A DNA stretch of 64,000 nt from Scalesia atractyloides (taxonomy: Eukaryota > Streptophyta > Magnoliopsida > Asterales > Asteraceae). Positions 35,101 through 45,885 of this stretch are shown here, in pieces. The stretch is from NCBI GenBank assembly GCA_947069175.1, contig CAMTDV010000017.1, positions 47,749,137 to 47,813,136 on the forward strand, in the 5' to 3' direction. Under the pieces are notes generated by a model. That model was not told where the DNA came from. It saw nothing but the letters and a program-made list of their open reading frames with translations, and made no database searches. Made by a program: the position numbers and the translations under genes. Each line of letters starts with the position of its first letter. Within the stretch, counting starts at the first letter, position 1.

Positions 35101-36653
35101 ACATATACATATATAATATATGCACATGGGCCATTTTAATACTTAAAAAAAAACAAAGAGAAAGAAGATAAAATTAAACAAAGAGGGAGGAAAGGTACAT
35201 AAACCATTGTTTTCCCAATTTCACTCTTTTCATTAAAGTGATATCTAAACATGAGTTTTTCTTCACTCTTTTCATTAAAGTGATATCTAAACAGTGTGTG
35301 TGATTCTCTTGGTTTATAACATTGATTTAATTTTATAGTTCCATTTCTTTTTCAAAACCAATATTTTAATTGAGAATTGCGACCATCAGGATGTATAATT
35401 GTATCTTATTGCTTTAGGTGTAATACATAAAATGGTTGTGCTAAGGAGATATCGTGATAGCTAATTAGTGATGTTCAAATCCTGTATGGTGCACGTTATG
35501 GTGTATTTTTCCTAAAAGTTCTATGAATTGTCTACCCAACATGTTATTAGTACTGTTATAATTAATTTATATGATTCTCAAGTGATTTTTACGATTATTA
35601 CACTTTTCTCAAAATAATATTGATTCCGAAAAAATGACAACCCATGTTATTTTATATAATTAAAAAAAAAAGATAAATTAAGGTTGCTTACCAAAAGCCG
35701 CCTTTGCCAGTTGCATGTACCTGCTGTAACGGAGACCTTCTTCAGGTGATTCATGAAGATTTACGAGCAAATACAAAGTGTAAAGTTGCCATATGAATGT
35801 TAAAGTCAACGCTATGACTCCCCATGCCCTGTAATAACATTAACATTATACAAACAGTTTTGCTTGTCTAGATTAAAACCAAGATAATGGTTTCCTTGAA
35901 GGGTGATGCAACAAATATAAACAACAAAAATTAGTACTGTACTTTTGAAGGAAAAAAATATTTTTTAACATGTGCAAGTACATATTATGTTTTAGCTTCC
36001 ATTCCATGTTGTCATGCTGATATGTTTATTCCCAACAAAAAGTCAAAAACCTTTCTGTCCCTTTTTTAAAATTTTAAAACATATAGTAATAGTAGATTCA
36101 TAACCATATAAAATTATAAGATATATAGTAAATTGGCACTCTTTTTTCGAATAAAATGATTGAAAAAATTCCATTTCTGGAAGCAGTGTAACAAAGAAAT
36201 GAGAAATTACCAGCCAAGAATAGTGAAAGCAACAGGAAGGATAAGAGCTTGAATCCCAATCCCGGCACAAAGTGAATGAAACGCTGCATAGTAAGCATTT
36301 CCATTTCTTGATTCAGTAATAGGCAGCCACGCTTCTGTTGGGTCCAATTTGGTGAGATGAAATGCGATTCTAGAAAAACTAGCCAAAGGTGTCAAAAACT
36401 TTGGTGTCAAATTTCTTGACTTGATGTTTGTACTATTGGGTGTCCTCGCCCCACTAGGGGGTATGCTGGTCATCAGTCTGTCAGGCGAACGATTGAATGG
36501 GGAGACCGCAAATGTGATCTCATGTCCGTTTTTTGGTTCAGTGGTTGTGGCAGTGGGTATTGGGTGGTCTAGTGATTGAGATAAAGGTGGAGAGTCATGA
36601 TGGTTTGAGGAAGGGGGCGAGGTTATTGGATTTGATCCGACTTGGTCGATCAT
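29647..36653 (-). CDS. LHT-like amino-acid transporter, five exons, apparent frameshift in last exon
   Basis: The exons, all with GT-AG borders, are 36653-36211, 35828-35692, 34759-34329, 30871-30740 and 30133-29647. Together they encode about 542 residues, near the length of Arabidopsis LHT-like 8 (AATL1). The first 120 residues are Ser/Pro-rich and probably cytosolic. The rest is the Aa_trans (AAAP) membrane domain with about ten hydrophobic segments, including AGIGIQALILPVAFTILGW, IWQLYTLYLLVNLHES, FRGHNLVLEIQATMP (exon 3/4 join), MCLFPLAIGGYWAYGHL and LAGLIGGVALPVTLAYPCF. It should carry neutral or basic amino acids with protons across the plasma membrane. Exon 4 ends in phase 0 and exon 5 opens IPPSGM, but ATGTTTGAC at 30118-30110 carries one T too many; the familiar LTALFVFHSQD...FFKPV frame to the stop at 29647 is reached only by skipping it. 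This is either a recent pseudogene or a base error. Confidence 0.87.
31691..32079. mobile_element. MITE in transporter intron 3
   Basis: Inverted arms of about 70 bp (31691-31765 and 32005-32079) read TATAGAGGGAGAGGATC.. .GAGAAAACTAG, AAATGAGAAAAC and AACTAACTAAAAA in both directions. The centre is poly-A/T with a cluster of ACATGT words, including TGCACATGTGCA twice (31876 and 31921). It is flanked by TA dinucleotide repeats. Confidence 0.78.
32075..32130. repeat. (TA)n microsatellite
   Basis: About 28 TA units adjoin the MITE end in intron 3. Confidence 0.95.
32245..32515. repeat. Intronic direct repeats
   Basis: AAATTGGGTTTCAATT.GGGGGCTTCTTTA...CATATAAAGATTAAGAT occurs twice, about 165 bp apart. 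Inside the first unit, GGGCTTCTTTAGTTACAATA with the following CATTAGCGTTTCAG is itself doubled (32299-32368). Confidence 0.85.
32630..34258. repeat. Intron 3 segment, duplicated at 37744-39506
   Basis: Intron sequence from CTACTCTAGCCTTTTT to GGCTTCCTGTAATAATTTAA-like DNA is collinear with 37744-39506, including AGATGCTAAAAGAGACCCAG and GTGATCCACCCAACCACAAG. The match ends about 70 bp before exon 3, so no exon is included. Confidence 0.88.
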
Positions 36654-36855
36654 TTTTCAATGTTGCGATCGAGCAAGTAGTCAAAGTGATTTAATTATTG
36701 GTTCTCACTTGCTTATGAGGAGATTAGTGTATTAATAGAGAACAAAAAGTGGGTGAGATTAAGACATGTAAGGTTAAAACATTTTGATAATGTGTGTATG
36801 ATAGAACATAATTGCAATAGAAAATAGACAGTTGATGCATGGCTATGTAAAATAA

Positions 36856-36868
36856 TATATATATGGAT
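36856..36868 (-). promoter_or_regulatory. Possible TATA box of the transporter gene
   Basis: The minus strand reads CCATATATATATTA about 200 bp upstream of the start codon, a sensible position for a TATA box with a leader of some 170 bp. Such A/T words are common here, so this is a weak call. Confidence 0.35.
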
Positions 36869-36899
36869 TTGCTTAATCAACTAACCCCAATAATGGTAG

Positions 36900-37433
36900 G
36901 CACTTTTTGGAGTATAAGACAAATTTAAAATTGCACATTATCTAATCTAAACAGATTAACTTGATTAACGTGTCATTTTTTATGTAAAATAATCATTAAA
37001 TTATACTTATTTTATTCTAAATTCATAGGAAATTTTAATTAATCACCTCATAAGTTTGATAATACATCACACAAAAAGAGAAGTTTCACCTCGGTTAACT
37101 GAAAGTATACAATGCAAGCTTTGAGCCCTAAAAATATTTTTTTGAATGATAAATTTCTTTTTAATCTTTGTTATCTATGGTACTTAAAAACTTAAGACTT
37201 CCTATTCTCAAACCCAAGTGTTTAAAAGGTTTACCTTTGACAATGGATCACCACTCTATTAGTAAAAAAAATTACTTTCTATTGGTTGATATTTTTACAG
37301 AACAATACAATAAAGTTACGGATTTTGTGGTAACTTTATTTTTTTTTTGTTGTAAGTCGAATTTTTCCTTTGAATTGTTTATAAGGTTCTCGATCGATGT
37401 GTACTCGTCTTTTTTACATTGTAAATGTGACTA
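36900..37433. other. Upstream flank of transporter gene, nothing further seen
   Basis: A/T-rich DNA without a convincing ORF; the 88-codon frame at 37168-37434 has no known motif. It may contain upstream regulatory sites. Confidence 0.45.
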
Positions 37434-37735
37434 ATGTATATCTTCCCTTAAAATACCCTAAATCGAGAAGAAATAGACGGGCATCAGGATGGATCAAGCT
37501 GTTAGTCTTAATAGCACGTTATTCTGTTTTATGTTGATGATCTACTTTTAATTATACTTTAATTCAACTAAAACACCTCATACTTTATAAATATTTACTT
37601 ATAAATTTCAACAAATTTTGAACCAATATCTAAACTAGTTTAAGTGTTCTGCTACGTTACTAAATTTGATACTTTTAGGACCGTTTTATAAAACCAGACA
37701 AACAATATTATAAAGAGGTTTAAAAATTGGTATTA
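37434..37735. repeat. Second copy of transporter 3' flank
   Basis: It is collinear with 29247-29545. It lies upstream of the gene and is joined at 37736-37744 directly to a copy of intron 3, the exons between being absent. Confidence 0.88.
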
Positions 37736-37743
37736 CACTATTA

Positions 37744-38360
37744 CAGCTACTCTAGCCTTTTTTTATTAGCGTTTCTTTACTATAATAGTTGTTTAATTAT
37801 TATTGTTCTTCTTGTAAACCCTAGCTAACTACCATGCAACATTAACAAATGTACTCATGTAGTATTTTAATAATGATGTAAAGTATTTTATTACGCAAAC
37901 ACATGTGCTTACACAAATGAACATGCAAAGAAACAAAAAGCAAAACATGGATGACCATTGACGAAGCTTGAGGTGTTATATGGAAGGGTCGGAAACGCAT
38001 ATACTCAAAACTTTCTATAGAACGAGGAGGTCGAAAACGTATATACCCAAAAATTTCTATAAGAAATCTACATATATAACACTACTAAGCAAAAAGTTCG
38101 GCCAAAAAAAAAATTTCTTTCTTTTTTTAACCACAATTTTTTGAACACCTTAATTCCATTTTTATTTTATACTAGCAAGGATTTGAACCCACGACTATAA
38201 AAATTTAAACTCATAACCTTACGTTTATAAGGAGTGACACCATACCATTAGACCTATGATATATTGAAAATTTTCTTTTAACATATCAATCTAAATTTAA
38301 GATAATACATTATAAAAAAAATAAAGTGGTTGAATTAAAAATATAGTAAAACCTTTAAGG

Positions 38361-38416
<56 letters not shown>

Positions 38417-39506
38417 AACCCACCATTTTATTAAATTAATATGTTAGTTATTTTTATACTGTTAGTTACTACAAACCTTAATCCAACCAGTTTTAAAAAT
38501 ACGATGCCCTTGATACGTTAGCTGGATTACAACTTTCTGTGATTTGGAAGATATATGAAGAAAAAACCGGTATGATTGATAATATTTACAAATTGCTTTA
38601 ACAATCAAAATAAATATTGGTGTTTTTGAACAATTATAAAAAGAGAGAAGGAAGGGAGAATGGAACCACTTACGTGTTTTAAACTATCTAAAATCTTAAA
38701 AACACACTTCATGCTTCTTTAATTAATGTAAATTAAAGATTATTTTATTTCACTTTTTCTTTAACATCAAAACACAAGCAACTTTATTCCACAAACAATC
38801 TCTCTAGCAAGATGCTAAAAGAGACCCAGAAAACAATTGCAAAACACCAAGGAAGCAAACAAACCACACCTGGCAAATATTATAAGGATACCATATGCAA
38901 ACATGACCAAAAAAAATAAATTAACTCATGTTGCAAAACTGCAAGTTCGATGTTATTAAATTAAGCCCGCCAAATAAGAATGGTCAAAAAAGTTCAAATA
39001 TATCCTATAATATTGTGTTCACAGTATAAATAATTTAATTGTAATCTTTAATATGCTTTTATATTTGTACAATTCAATCTTTAATTAATATTATTTTTAT
39101 ATTTGTACAATAAAGATTTAAAATGTAAATATTATAGCATCTGTAACGGACTCGTGATCCACCCAACCACAAGCATTCATGCCACCGTCACATCTCATGA
39201 ATGAGTGTTTTTGGCCTGGCCTCATGGTTCTGGTCAAGCGTGAAATAGAGAGTGGTTAGTATTGTTGAGAGAGGGAGAGTGAGTGTATGGAAAGTGGGTA
39301 TTGGTTGACATAGTAATCAATAGAAGGTGAAACAGTATACTATTTTTTCTAGTAAAAGGGCATTGATGACGTGAACGACAAATGATATGTAAAATGACAT
39401 TTCACATGACTCACCCCTACACATAGTTTATAGTTTTATAAGTAAATGAACTATTAAATTAATGTTTTGGAATATTTCTTGACATAGCTTCCTGCAATAA
39501 TTTAAG
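37744..39506. repeat. Second copy of transporter intron 3 segment
   Basis: It is collinear with 32630-34258 with substitutions, small indels and an expanded TA tract. It lacks the MITE and tandem repeats found at 31691-32515 in the gene. Similarity stops just short of the position of exon 3. Confidence 0.88.
38364..38413. repeat. (AT)n microsatellite, expanded relative to its duplicate
   Basis: About 25 AT units stand where the intronic counterpart at 33339-33348 has only about five, between AAACCTTTAAGG and TTATTAACCCACCATTTT in both copies. Confidence 0.92.
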
Positions 39507-39671
39507 AAAAAAACACGTTTAACATTGTCTCTACTACAATGTTTTCTCTCATATTAGACATTTGGTAATTGTATGTATATTAATTTTAGAAATACAACTA
39601 TTACATATATATTTATATAGAATGTTATAATATTCTTTCTTACAAATATAATAATTTTTTATATTTTTTAG

Positions 39672-39915
39672 AGTTAATTACACAGAAGGTCCTTGTGGTT
39701 TATTAAAGGTAACACCTTTGAATACTAACGGAAAATTATATAAGGGTACTTTAGTCATTTAAACATGGATTTAATAGAAAATTTCACAGCAGTTAGCCTT
39801 AATATGAAAGGTGTTACAAAATTGAAACCATAGAACCTGAATCTTTTTAAAAAATAAGTTTGTACTCAAAGATGTTACTTTCAATAAACCACAAGGACTA
39901 TCTGTGTAATTAACT
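39672..39915. mobile_element. MITE (244 bp) with near-perfect inverted ends
   Basis: The left end AGTTAATTACACAGAAGGTC continues CTTGTGGTTTATTAAAGGTAAC; the right end read in reverse is AGTTAATTACACAGATAGTC then CTTGTGGTTTATTGAAAGTAAC. The arms exceed 45 bp and the middle is non-coding. No clear target duplication is seen. Confidence 0.88.
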
Positions 39916-40547
39916 ATAAAATGAAATAGACTAGGAGAAACATTTAATAGTGTTTGAACAGAAATATTTGAACTTAGAAAATGAGGCTTCAAGTCTAGAA
40001 GCAAACTCCAAAGAATATAGGAGGAGAAATGTGGTGTGAAGAAAAACTCACAACATGGACATATTTATACTAATGGAGGATCAAGGAGAGCTTGACAAGT
40101 GTTACCAAGTGTCCTTAGATGTTGAATAGTGTCCTAACATGTATCTTAACCAGATTAAAGGCGACAAAATTCGAATGTGGCAATACTTGGAGAAAGGTGG
40201 CAATGCTTGGAGATTAAGCATAGTTTTTCCTTTTGGGCATCCCGTATGGACCGTAAGAGGTAATGTCTAACGGTCCGTAAGGCACTCTGACACGCAAAAT
40301 TTTACTTTTTGACAGTTTTAGCCCTTTGACTTGTATTATCAGCTTTTTGACATTTTAACCCTTTTAACTTATTATTTAAGCTATATGAAGGGTATTAAGG
40401 CATGTATAACTTGATTTTGTTTAGAAAATGTTGTGAATATCGTTTTTCTTGAACGTATGATTACGTAACTTGTAAATAAAATATAGAATTTTATTGAGTA
40501 CGTAATTTATCAAAGTTTACAAATCTTGAAAATTTTCTATGGTTACA
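39916..40547 (-). repeat. Ty3/gypsy LTR fragment
   Basis: On the minus strand an LTR starts TGTAACCATAG at 40547, directly after a polypurine tract, and runs left past a TATA box (GTATAAATAT, 40070-40061). The MITE at 39672-39915 lies at or within its downstream part, and the left limit is not resolved. It contains the words GTATGGACCGTAAG and CGGTCCGTAAGG (40253-40285). Confidence 0.6.
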
Positions 40548-40558
40548 GTCTCCCTTCC
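40548..40558 (-). other. Polypurine tract before the LTR fragment
   Basis: The minus strand reads GGAAGGGAGAC followed by TGTAACC. Upstream the words CGGGACGAAATTTCC resemble the conserved pol end seen at 7330-7350 and 17000. Confidence 0.7.
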
Positions 40559-42090
40559 ATTAGGAAATTTCGTCCCGAAATTTATTCGTAGAAGACTGTT
40601 GAATAAGGTTGGAAAGGTTGAAGGGTATGGAATTTGGACGGTACAAAAGGGATTTTGAATAACGATAAAAAAGAGTGTTTAAAGAAAACTTCTAAATAGT
40701 CGATGATGACTACTTTTATAAGGAACTTATGTGTGGGTGTCCAAAAGTGTTGAGGAAATTTAGAGAAATGTACAGTTTAGATTCCAAAAAAGAGGAGCAT
40801 CATATGGTGTTGGAATTGAGGACCAAAATGTTGGTTTTGATTTAATATAATTCAGAAGTATCTCAAGGTAACCTCTCACTAGTTGTTGAGCAGGTATACA
40901 ACCTTTAGAGCTTCTGATTTTGGAATGTGTTGCAAATTACATGACAAAAATGGTTTTGTATGGCATTATTTTGTACTAAAGTAATTTGTGTCAATCATGA
41001 TAAATAAACAAACATTTTGCATGGGAATCCAGGGTTCTAACTATTTGCATAAAGAGACCTAAGAAGGATTTCCAAGATGACTATATCATTCCACCAAGGT
41101 CTTCTAGTCCAACTACACATCTGGAATCATGAATGATAGGTGTACATTCAAACCTCGTGTTGACTAGTAGGAAACCATGTGGTGAAAGACAAATGGTTTT
41201 TATAGAACAATTTACTCGGTTTCTATCATTCCACCAGGGTCTTCCCAAACTACATAGCGAGAAGCGGGAGTGGGTCGTCACACCTATAGCGCCTATAACA
41301 TTCAAACCTTTTTAGAATAAACCTAAAAGGTTTACCTAAAAAAACTGGGTCGTCATGCTTATAGCGCTATAATATACTCTCGATCGGTTTGATCAGAGTT
41401 AATGAATGTACTAGTTTTGGATATTGCACACATCACACACATAAAAGTAAGCAGATAATACCTATGAGTCCAAGATAACATAAAATCTTCAAGTGATTTA
41501 AATAATGCTACGACGGATAATACAATAAGAGCACTTATATAGGAAGTACCAGTGACGTATCCACCATGCCCTTATCGTATTATACTTGTCTCGTTATCCT
41601 AAATTATTCTTAGATCTATGTTGTAATACCTAACATGACTTATTATGATTTCCATGCACCGAATTTATAATTATGTGTGCACCAATAATTACTCAACTCG
41701 TCGCATAGTCTACCCAACTCATCTTGTTAAGTGGGGGAGAATAAACAGGTTCAAAGAAATGCCTAAATCAAATAAGTTTCTTAATGATACTACAACAATT
41801 AGAGAAATATGTGTTTTGATATAAAACAACATGTAGCAAAGGTGTAGTACAATTCGGATGGCAAAAACTAAGCAATTTGTATCAACAGGATGTGTACACA
41901 AACATGGGGTATGGAAATCCAAGGGTCTAACTAATTGTGTAGAAAAGACCCAACAAGGATTTCCAAGCAAAATAACTCTATCATTCCCCAAAGGATACTT
42001 CCTCAACAAACCCGGAAGCGGGAATGGTAAAAGATGGTTTTGGATTTTTGGTATAAGTTTCACAATATCACAATGGCAAAACATCTTTTA
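40559..42090. other. Degenerate retroelement-derived DNA without genes
   Basis: No coding motif is seen. A block around 41020-41110 (GGGAATCCAGGGTTCTAAC, AAGGATTTCCAAG, TATCATTCC) recurs in diverged form at 41905-41990. A stem-loop with a TATA word lies at 41517-41583. Confidence 0.5.
41517..41583. repeat. Stem-loop with TATA in the loop, copy 1
   Basis: The arms ATAATACAATAAG and CTTATCGTATTAT enclose about 40 bp with GCACTTATATAGGAAGTACC. The same structure in reverse orientation is at 45793-45861. Confidence 0.75.
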
Positions 42091-42312
42091 CACTATCACA
42101 AATGGCAATACGTGTTTCACACTAGCAAAAATAGCAATACGTGTTTCATACTAGTAAAATTGGCAATATGTGTTTTACTCCAGCAAAATTGGCAATACGT
42201 GTTTCACACTAGTAAAAATGGTGATACATGTTTCACACTATCAAAAATGGCAATACGTGTTTCACACTAGCACAAATGGCAACACATGGTTCACACTAGC
42301 ACAAATGGTAAT
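42091..42312. repeat. 29-bp tandem array
   Basis: About seven and a half units of ACTAGCAAAAATGGCAATAC-GTGTTTCAC (29-30 bp) stand head to tail, ending one base before the LTR of copia D. Units differ by one to four bases. Encoded peptides drift in frame, so it is not a protein repeat. Confidence 0.9.
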
Positions 42313-42774
42313 TGTTAGGTCCTAGAAGTGTGAGACTGACACATTAAATATACACAATGGGATATAGTAGCGAACTGGGATTTAATTGGGTTAGTTTGTA
42401 TTAGGTTTGGACCTGTTTAGGTTATTTGGGACATGCCTAAGGTCACGTGGGCCAGGCAAGCCCAAGAAGAGCCCATTTGGGAAATGATCTTACCTAGAGT
42501 ATATAAACTAGTGTTATATCATTTCTAGGGTTCAGAGAGCCTCCATGATATAGAATTCCTAGAGAGAGCTAAAGAGAGGAGATTTTGGTAGAGAGAACAC
42601 TTGCACTAGACGGTTTTGCTTATTCAAGTAATAGAATCGTGTGCAAGAGTTTTAAAGGTGATTTGGTATGGCTCTTCTGTTTTTGGTTTTTCTTGAATCA
42701 CACCAAGTTTGGATTCCGCCCATCCTTGGTGTGTGTTTGATATCGTTGTTAGATCCGGTTTTTCGGGACCTACA
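42313..42774 (+). repeat. 5' LTR of copia D
   Basis: It begins TGTTAGGTCCTAG and ends GGGACCTACA, giving inverted termini TGT(T)AGGTCC. A TATATAAA box lies at 42500-42507, followed by GGGTTCAGAGAG-type leader sequence. Confidence 0.88.
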
Positions 42775-42776
42775 AT

Positions 42777-42789
42777 TGGTACCAGAGCC
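42777..42789 (+). other. Primer-binding site of copia D
   Basis: TGGTACCAGAGCC, one base from the initiator tRNA-Met complement, lies two bases after the LTR. Confidence 0.85.
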
Positions 42790-43362
42790 TATTGAACCTA
42801 TTTCTAGGCTCGATTTGATGTTACACTGCTTCTGGTTGTTTTGGATCACTGCTTTGTTGTTGTTTTGCTGCTGTTCGAGATCGAGATGTCTTTTGCTTGA
42901 AGTCCGGATAATCTGCTTGAATTTTGGATAGATTTCGAAACATTTGTTTGAGTTTCGGATAGATTTTGAATCGTCTGTTAGAATTTCGGATAGATTTTGA
43001 ATCATCTATTTTGAATTTCAGATAGATTTCGGATAAATTTGTTGAGTATCAGATTGGATTTCGGATAATCTTCAAGAGTATTGGATCATCTTCTACGGAT
43101 TTCGGATCATTTCGGATAATCACTGTTTGAATTATTCGGATTCGAACCACTGTTCTGAATTGCTAGCTGTTTCGAACCTGTTTCGATTTCACCTTTTTAG
43201 ATACTTTGTTCCGAATTGCTGTTGACCTTTTTCGTAAAGGTTTATGACATTATATATCATTGGATTCGTAATTTCGAAACGATTCTAACGATATAATTTG
43301 GTAAAAACAGTTTCATACAATTTTTGAACGTTTTTTAACGGTACAGTTTCGGTTATCCAAAG

Positions 43363-43487
43363 ATGTCTACTACCCAAACTCAGCACCCGAGCATAGTTTT
43401 CAGCCAGTATGTAGTCCAAATCCGAATGCTAATCGTAACATTGTTTTTAGCCCACTTACCTAAACTACCTAAACTGCCGTTAACAGC
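43363..43487 (+). pseudogene. Start of copia gag, truncated
   Basis: The reading opens MSTTQTQHPSIVFSQYVVQ at 43363, after a leader of about 570 bp, and drifts out of frame before the LTR of element E cuts it at 43488. The length is far too short to recognise capsid motifs, so the call rests on position after LTR, primer site and leader. Confidence 0.5.
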
Positions 43488-45885
43488 TGTAACATCGGAG
43501 ACATTTTATTCATTTTACAAATTCAAAACGAGTTTACATTCAAAAACGATTTCACATATTCAGTCCTTGTTCGATTTCAAACCCTTAAGTCTCTTCTCAA
43601 AGTGAAACCATAAACCGATACGCAAACGAAACCAGTTAAATGCAACGTACACTCCGAAACAACGAGACAAGCTAAACATACCTTAAATAACCTTTACATA
43701 ACATAGAAATAAGTTTTGAAGGGTTTGGGTATGGCAAAAACACACTTTTGTAACTTCAGGGACTATTTTGCAAACTTTGCGAAACCATGCCTTTTCGCGT
43801 ATTTCGCTATCCGGAACATGTACGGACACCCAAAAATTTTTGTGATCATTAAAATTTAATGATCTGAAAGCAAAAATGCCATTCGTTACGCATTTACGGT
43901 CATTTGCGCGTTTGTTACGCTTTTCGTCGTAATTAACCGAAAACCAAAACCGTGCAACCAAACGAACCGACCTCTGGAACATTTTTGGACACATTTCAAG
44001 TTCCCTATGCTTTAACATCTTTATAAAGCTTGAAAATGGGGTTAACGGGTGTTAGAAGTGCCAAAACGCGACAAAACGTGTGCAGGGGCCTGTTCTGCCA
44101 ATTTTCAAAAGTGTCTGCCAGCTAAAGAGCTTACAGACCGTAAGCCTAAAGTCCTTATGGTCCGTAAGGACCCTCTAGCACATCAGAAACTTGGCAGCAG
44201 CTGGTTAACTCTCTTGTTGACTCACCAAACAAACTTGCCACCCTTCTCTCTGCTTCCAACATGTTTTGATTATATGACTCAATTTATCTATAAATACCAA
44301 GCTAATTTTCCATTTTTGAACTTTTGCAACAACCCCATTTTATTCTCACTTACAAATCTGAAGTTGCAACCATCTTTGGAACTTCCTCTATGATTCCTTG
44401 GCGATCCTTAGTATTTATAAGTGTTTCAATCATGTCTTGTTCCATATTTGAAGCATATTTGAGCTAAAAATCGAACAGTTTGACTTCTGTTTGACTTTCA
44501 GTTTTGATCATGAATTGATCAAGACAAAGTCCAATGGAATCTTTCAATACGATTGTAATTATGTTGGTCATGGTCCTTAATGATCATGCCTACTGATTAC
44601 CACATTTACTAGTCATTTTGACAAATCAATATTTCGGTTAATAATGCGATTTATGCGCAATAATAATGCGATTTATGCGCAATTTACAACTAAACCATTT
44701 TCGGGTGTCAAAACAGTTTATTTTGATGCCAAAACACTTTTATAAACTTAATTAGACATGTCAAAACATGTCTAATTTGTCACTTCTAGTTTAGTGCGTG
44801 TTTAGGATCGTTTGTCGAACGGTCTTGACCACCGCTTTGACTTTCGATTCCGACCCGTTTAGTCACCTTTAGGATCCGACCAAGCCCATTATTATGACCA
44901 TAGTACTATAGGAAATAACCCCTGAGGTTATACCTTATGGTCATACCGTTTGGTTAGTCAAATGACAAGTCGAATATGTATTCCTTATAAATGCCAAAAA
45001 TACCCTTTTTGCACTTAAATTAGTTTTGAACATATAAGAGCATTTTTTGACATCTAAACTGATTATACAACTAATATAAACTACTTTTGGCATATTAGAC
45101 TTGTCATAGGACATATTTAACCACCTGAACCCATAGTTACGATTACGACTCGTTAAAGTGGCGTAAACCACTTTAGCAAGCCGTATCAAGTCAAAACTTT
45201 TTGATATGCTTCCAATTCAGAATGTTAGGTAATATGAACCATATTATACAAGATCCAACTCTTGTTTGGTTTATATACCTCATTCTATCCGATTTCTCGT
45301 TTTCAAGTTTCGACACTAACATATAATTATCGGATACACTAGGAAGCACTTCAACTCTTGAACTCTTGATCCTTTGAGCTTTGTTATATCATTTGAACAA
45401 GATCTATACGCAATCTGAGGCGAGTACATTGCTCCCCTCTTTTACGTTTTTCAAATGTTTTTGGGGTGATTCATATGTGTAACCAATTTTTCTCAAATGT
45501 ATGGCATGTAGGTGTTTACTAAGTGCTTTTTGTGTATTAATTCCGATTATGCAACACGACAATTGATGATACGATAGTTAAAGAGGTCTTTCAGGGCCTA
45601 GTTAAAGAGGTCTTTCAGGGCCTATATCCTTGTAGGATCTTTCTATCTTCATAGTTAGATTCTCAAAGGATGTTTGAAGTACACTCTTAAATCTTCCTAT
45701 CTTTATAGTGAGATTTCTAAGAAGTGCTTTACGAGGAATGATGGTTATGGTTTATGTGTAGAATTTTTGGTGATTTAGATAACGAAACTAGAGTAATACA
45801 ATAAGAACATGGTGGATATGCCGCTGGTACTTCCTATATATAAGTGTGCTTATTGTATTACCATTCGTAGCCTTATCCGAATCAC
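43488..45885 (+). repeat. Ty3/gypsy LTR E, interrupted by the Athila-type element
   Basis: It starts TGTAACATCGGAG. A CTATAAATACC box is at 44289-44296, and the words GGTCCGTAAGGACC and CAGACCGTAAG (44130-44170) form short hairpins. Downstream lie a 22-bp direct repeat (44641-44684) and a 24-bp direct repeat (45576-45623). The sequence is cut at 45885 by the terminus of the minus-strand Athila-type element, so its 3' end is not seen. Two different promoter-like TATA boxes (44289 and 45830) may mean that it is itself composite. Confidence 0.55.
45793..45861. repeat. Stem-loop with TATA in the loop, copy 2
   Basis: Perfect 13-bp arms GTAATACAATAAG and CTTATTGTATTAC enclose GGTACTTCCTATATATAAG. 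The segment is an inverted, diverged copy of 41517-41583. Confidence 0.8.

Larger units (their letters stand above)
42313..43487 (+). mobile_element. Ty1/copia D, 5' part, cut by LTR E
   Basis: It has a 462-bp LTR, primer site, leader and the first codons of gag, then stops at 43487 where a gypsy LTR begins. The missing remainder would lie beyond the right end of the window or be lost. Confidence 0.78.

Noticed and set aside
39664..39923. Target duplication for the 244-bp MITE
   Set aside because: The flanking bases do not match beyond what A/T-rich sequence gives by chance.
42034..42270. Repeat protein encoded by the 29-bp array
   Set aside because: The period is 29-30 bp, so the frame drifts, and there is no start context or family match; it is a minisatellite.
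42091..42312. CRISPR-like array
   Set aside because: Units are contiguous without variable spacers, and the window is plant nuclear DNA.
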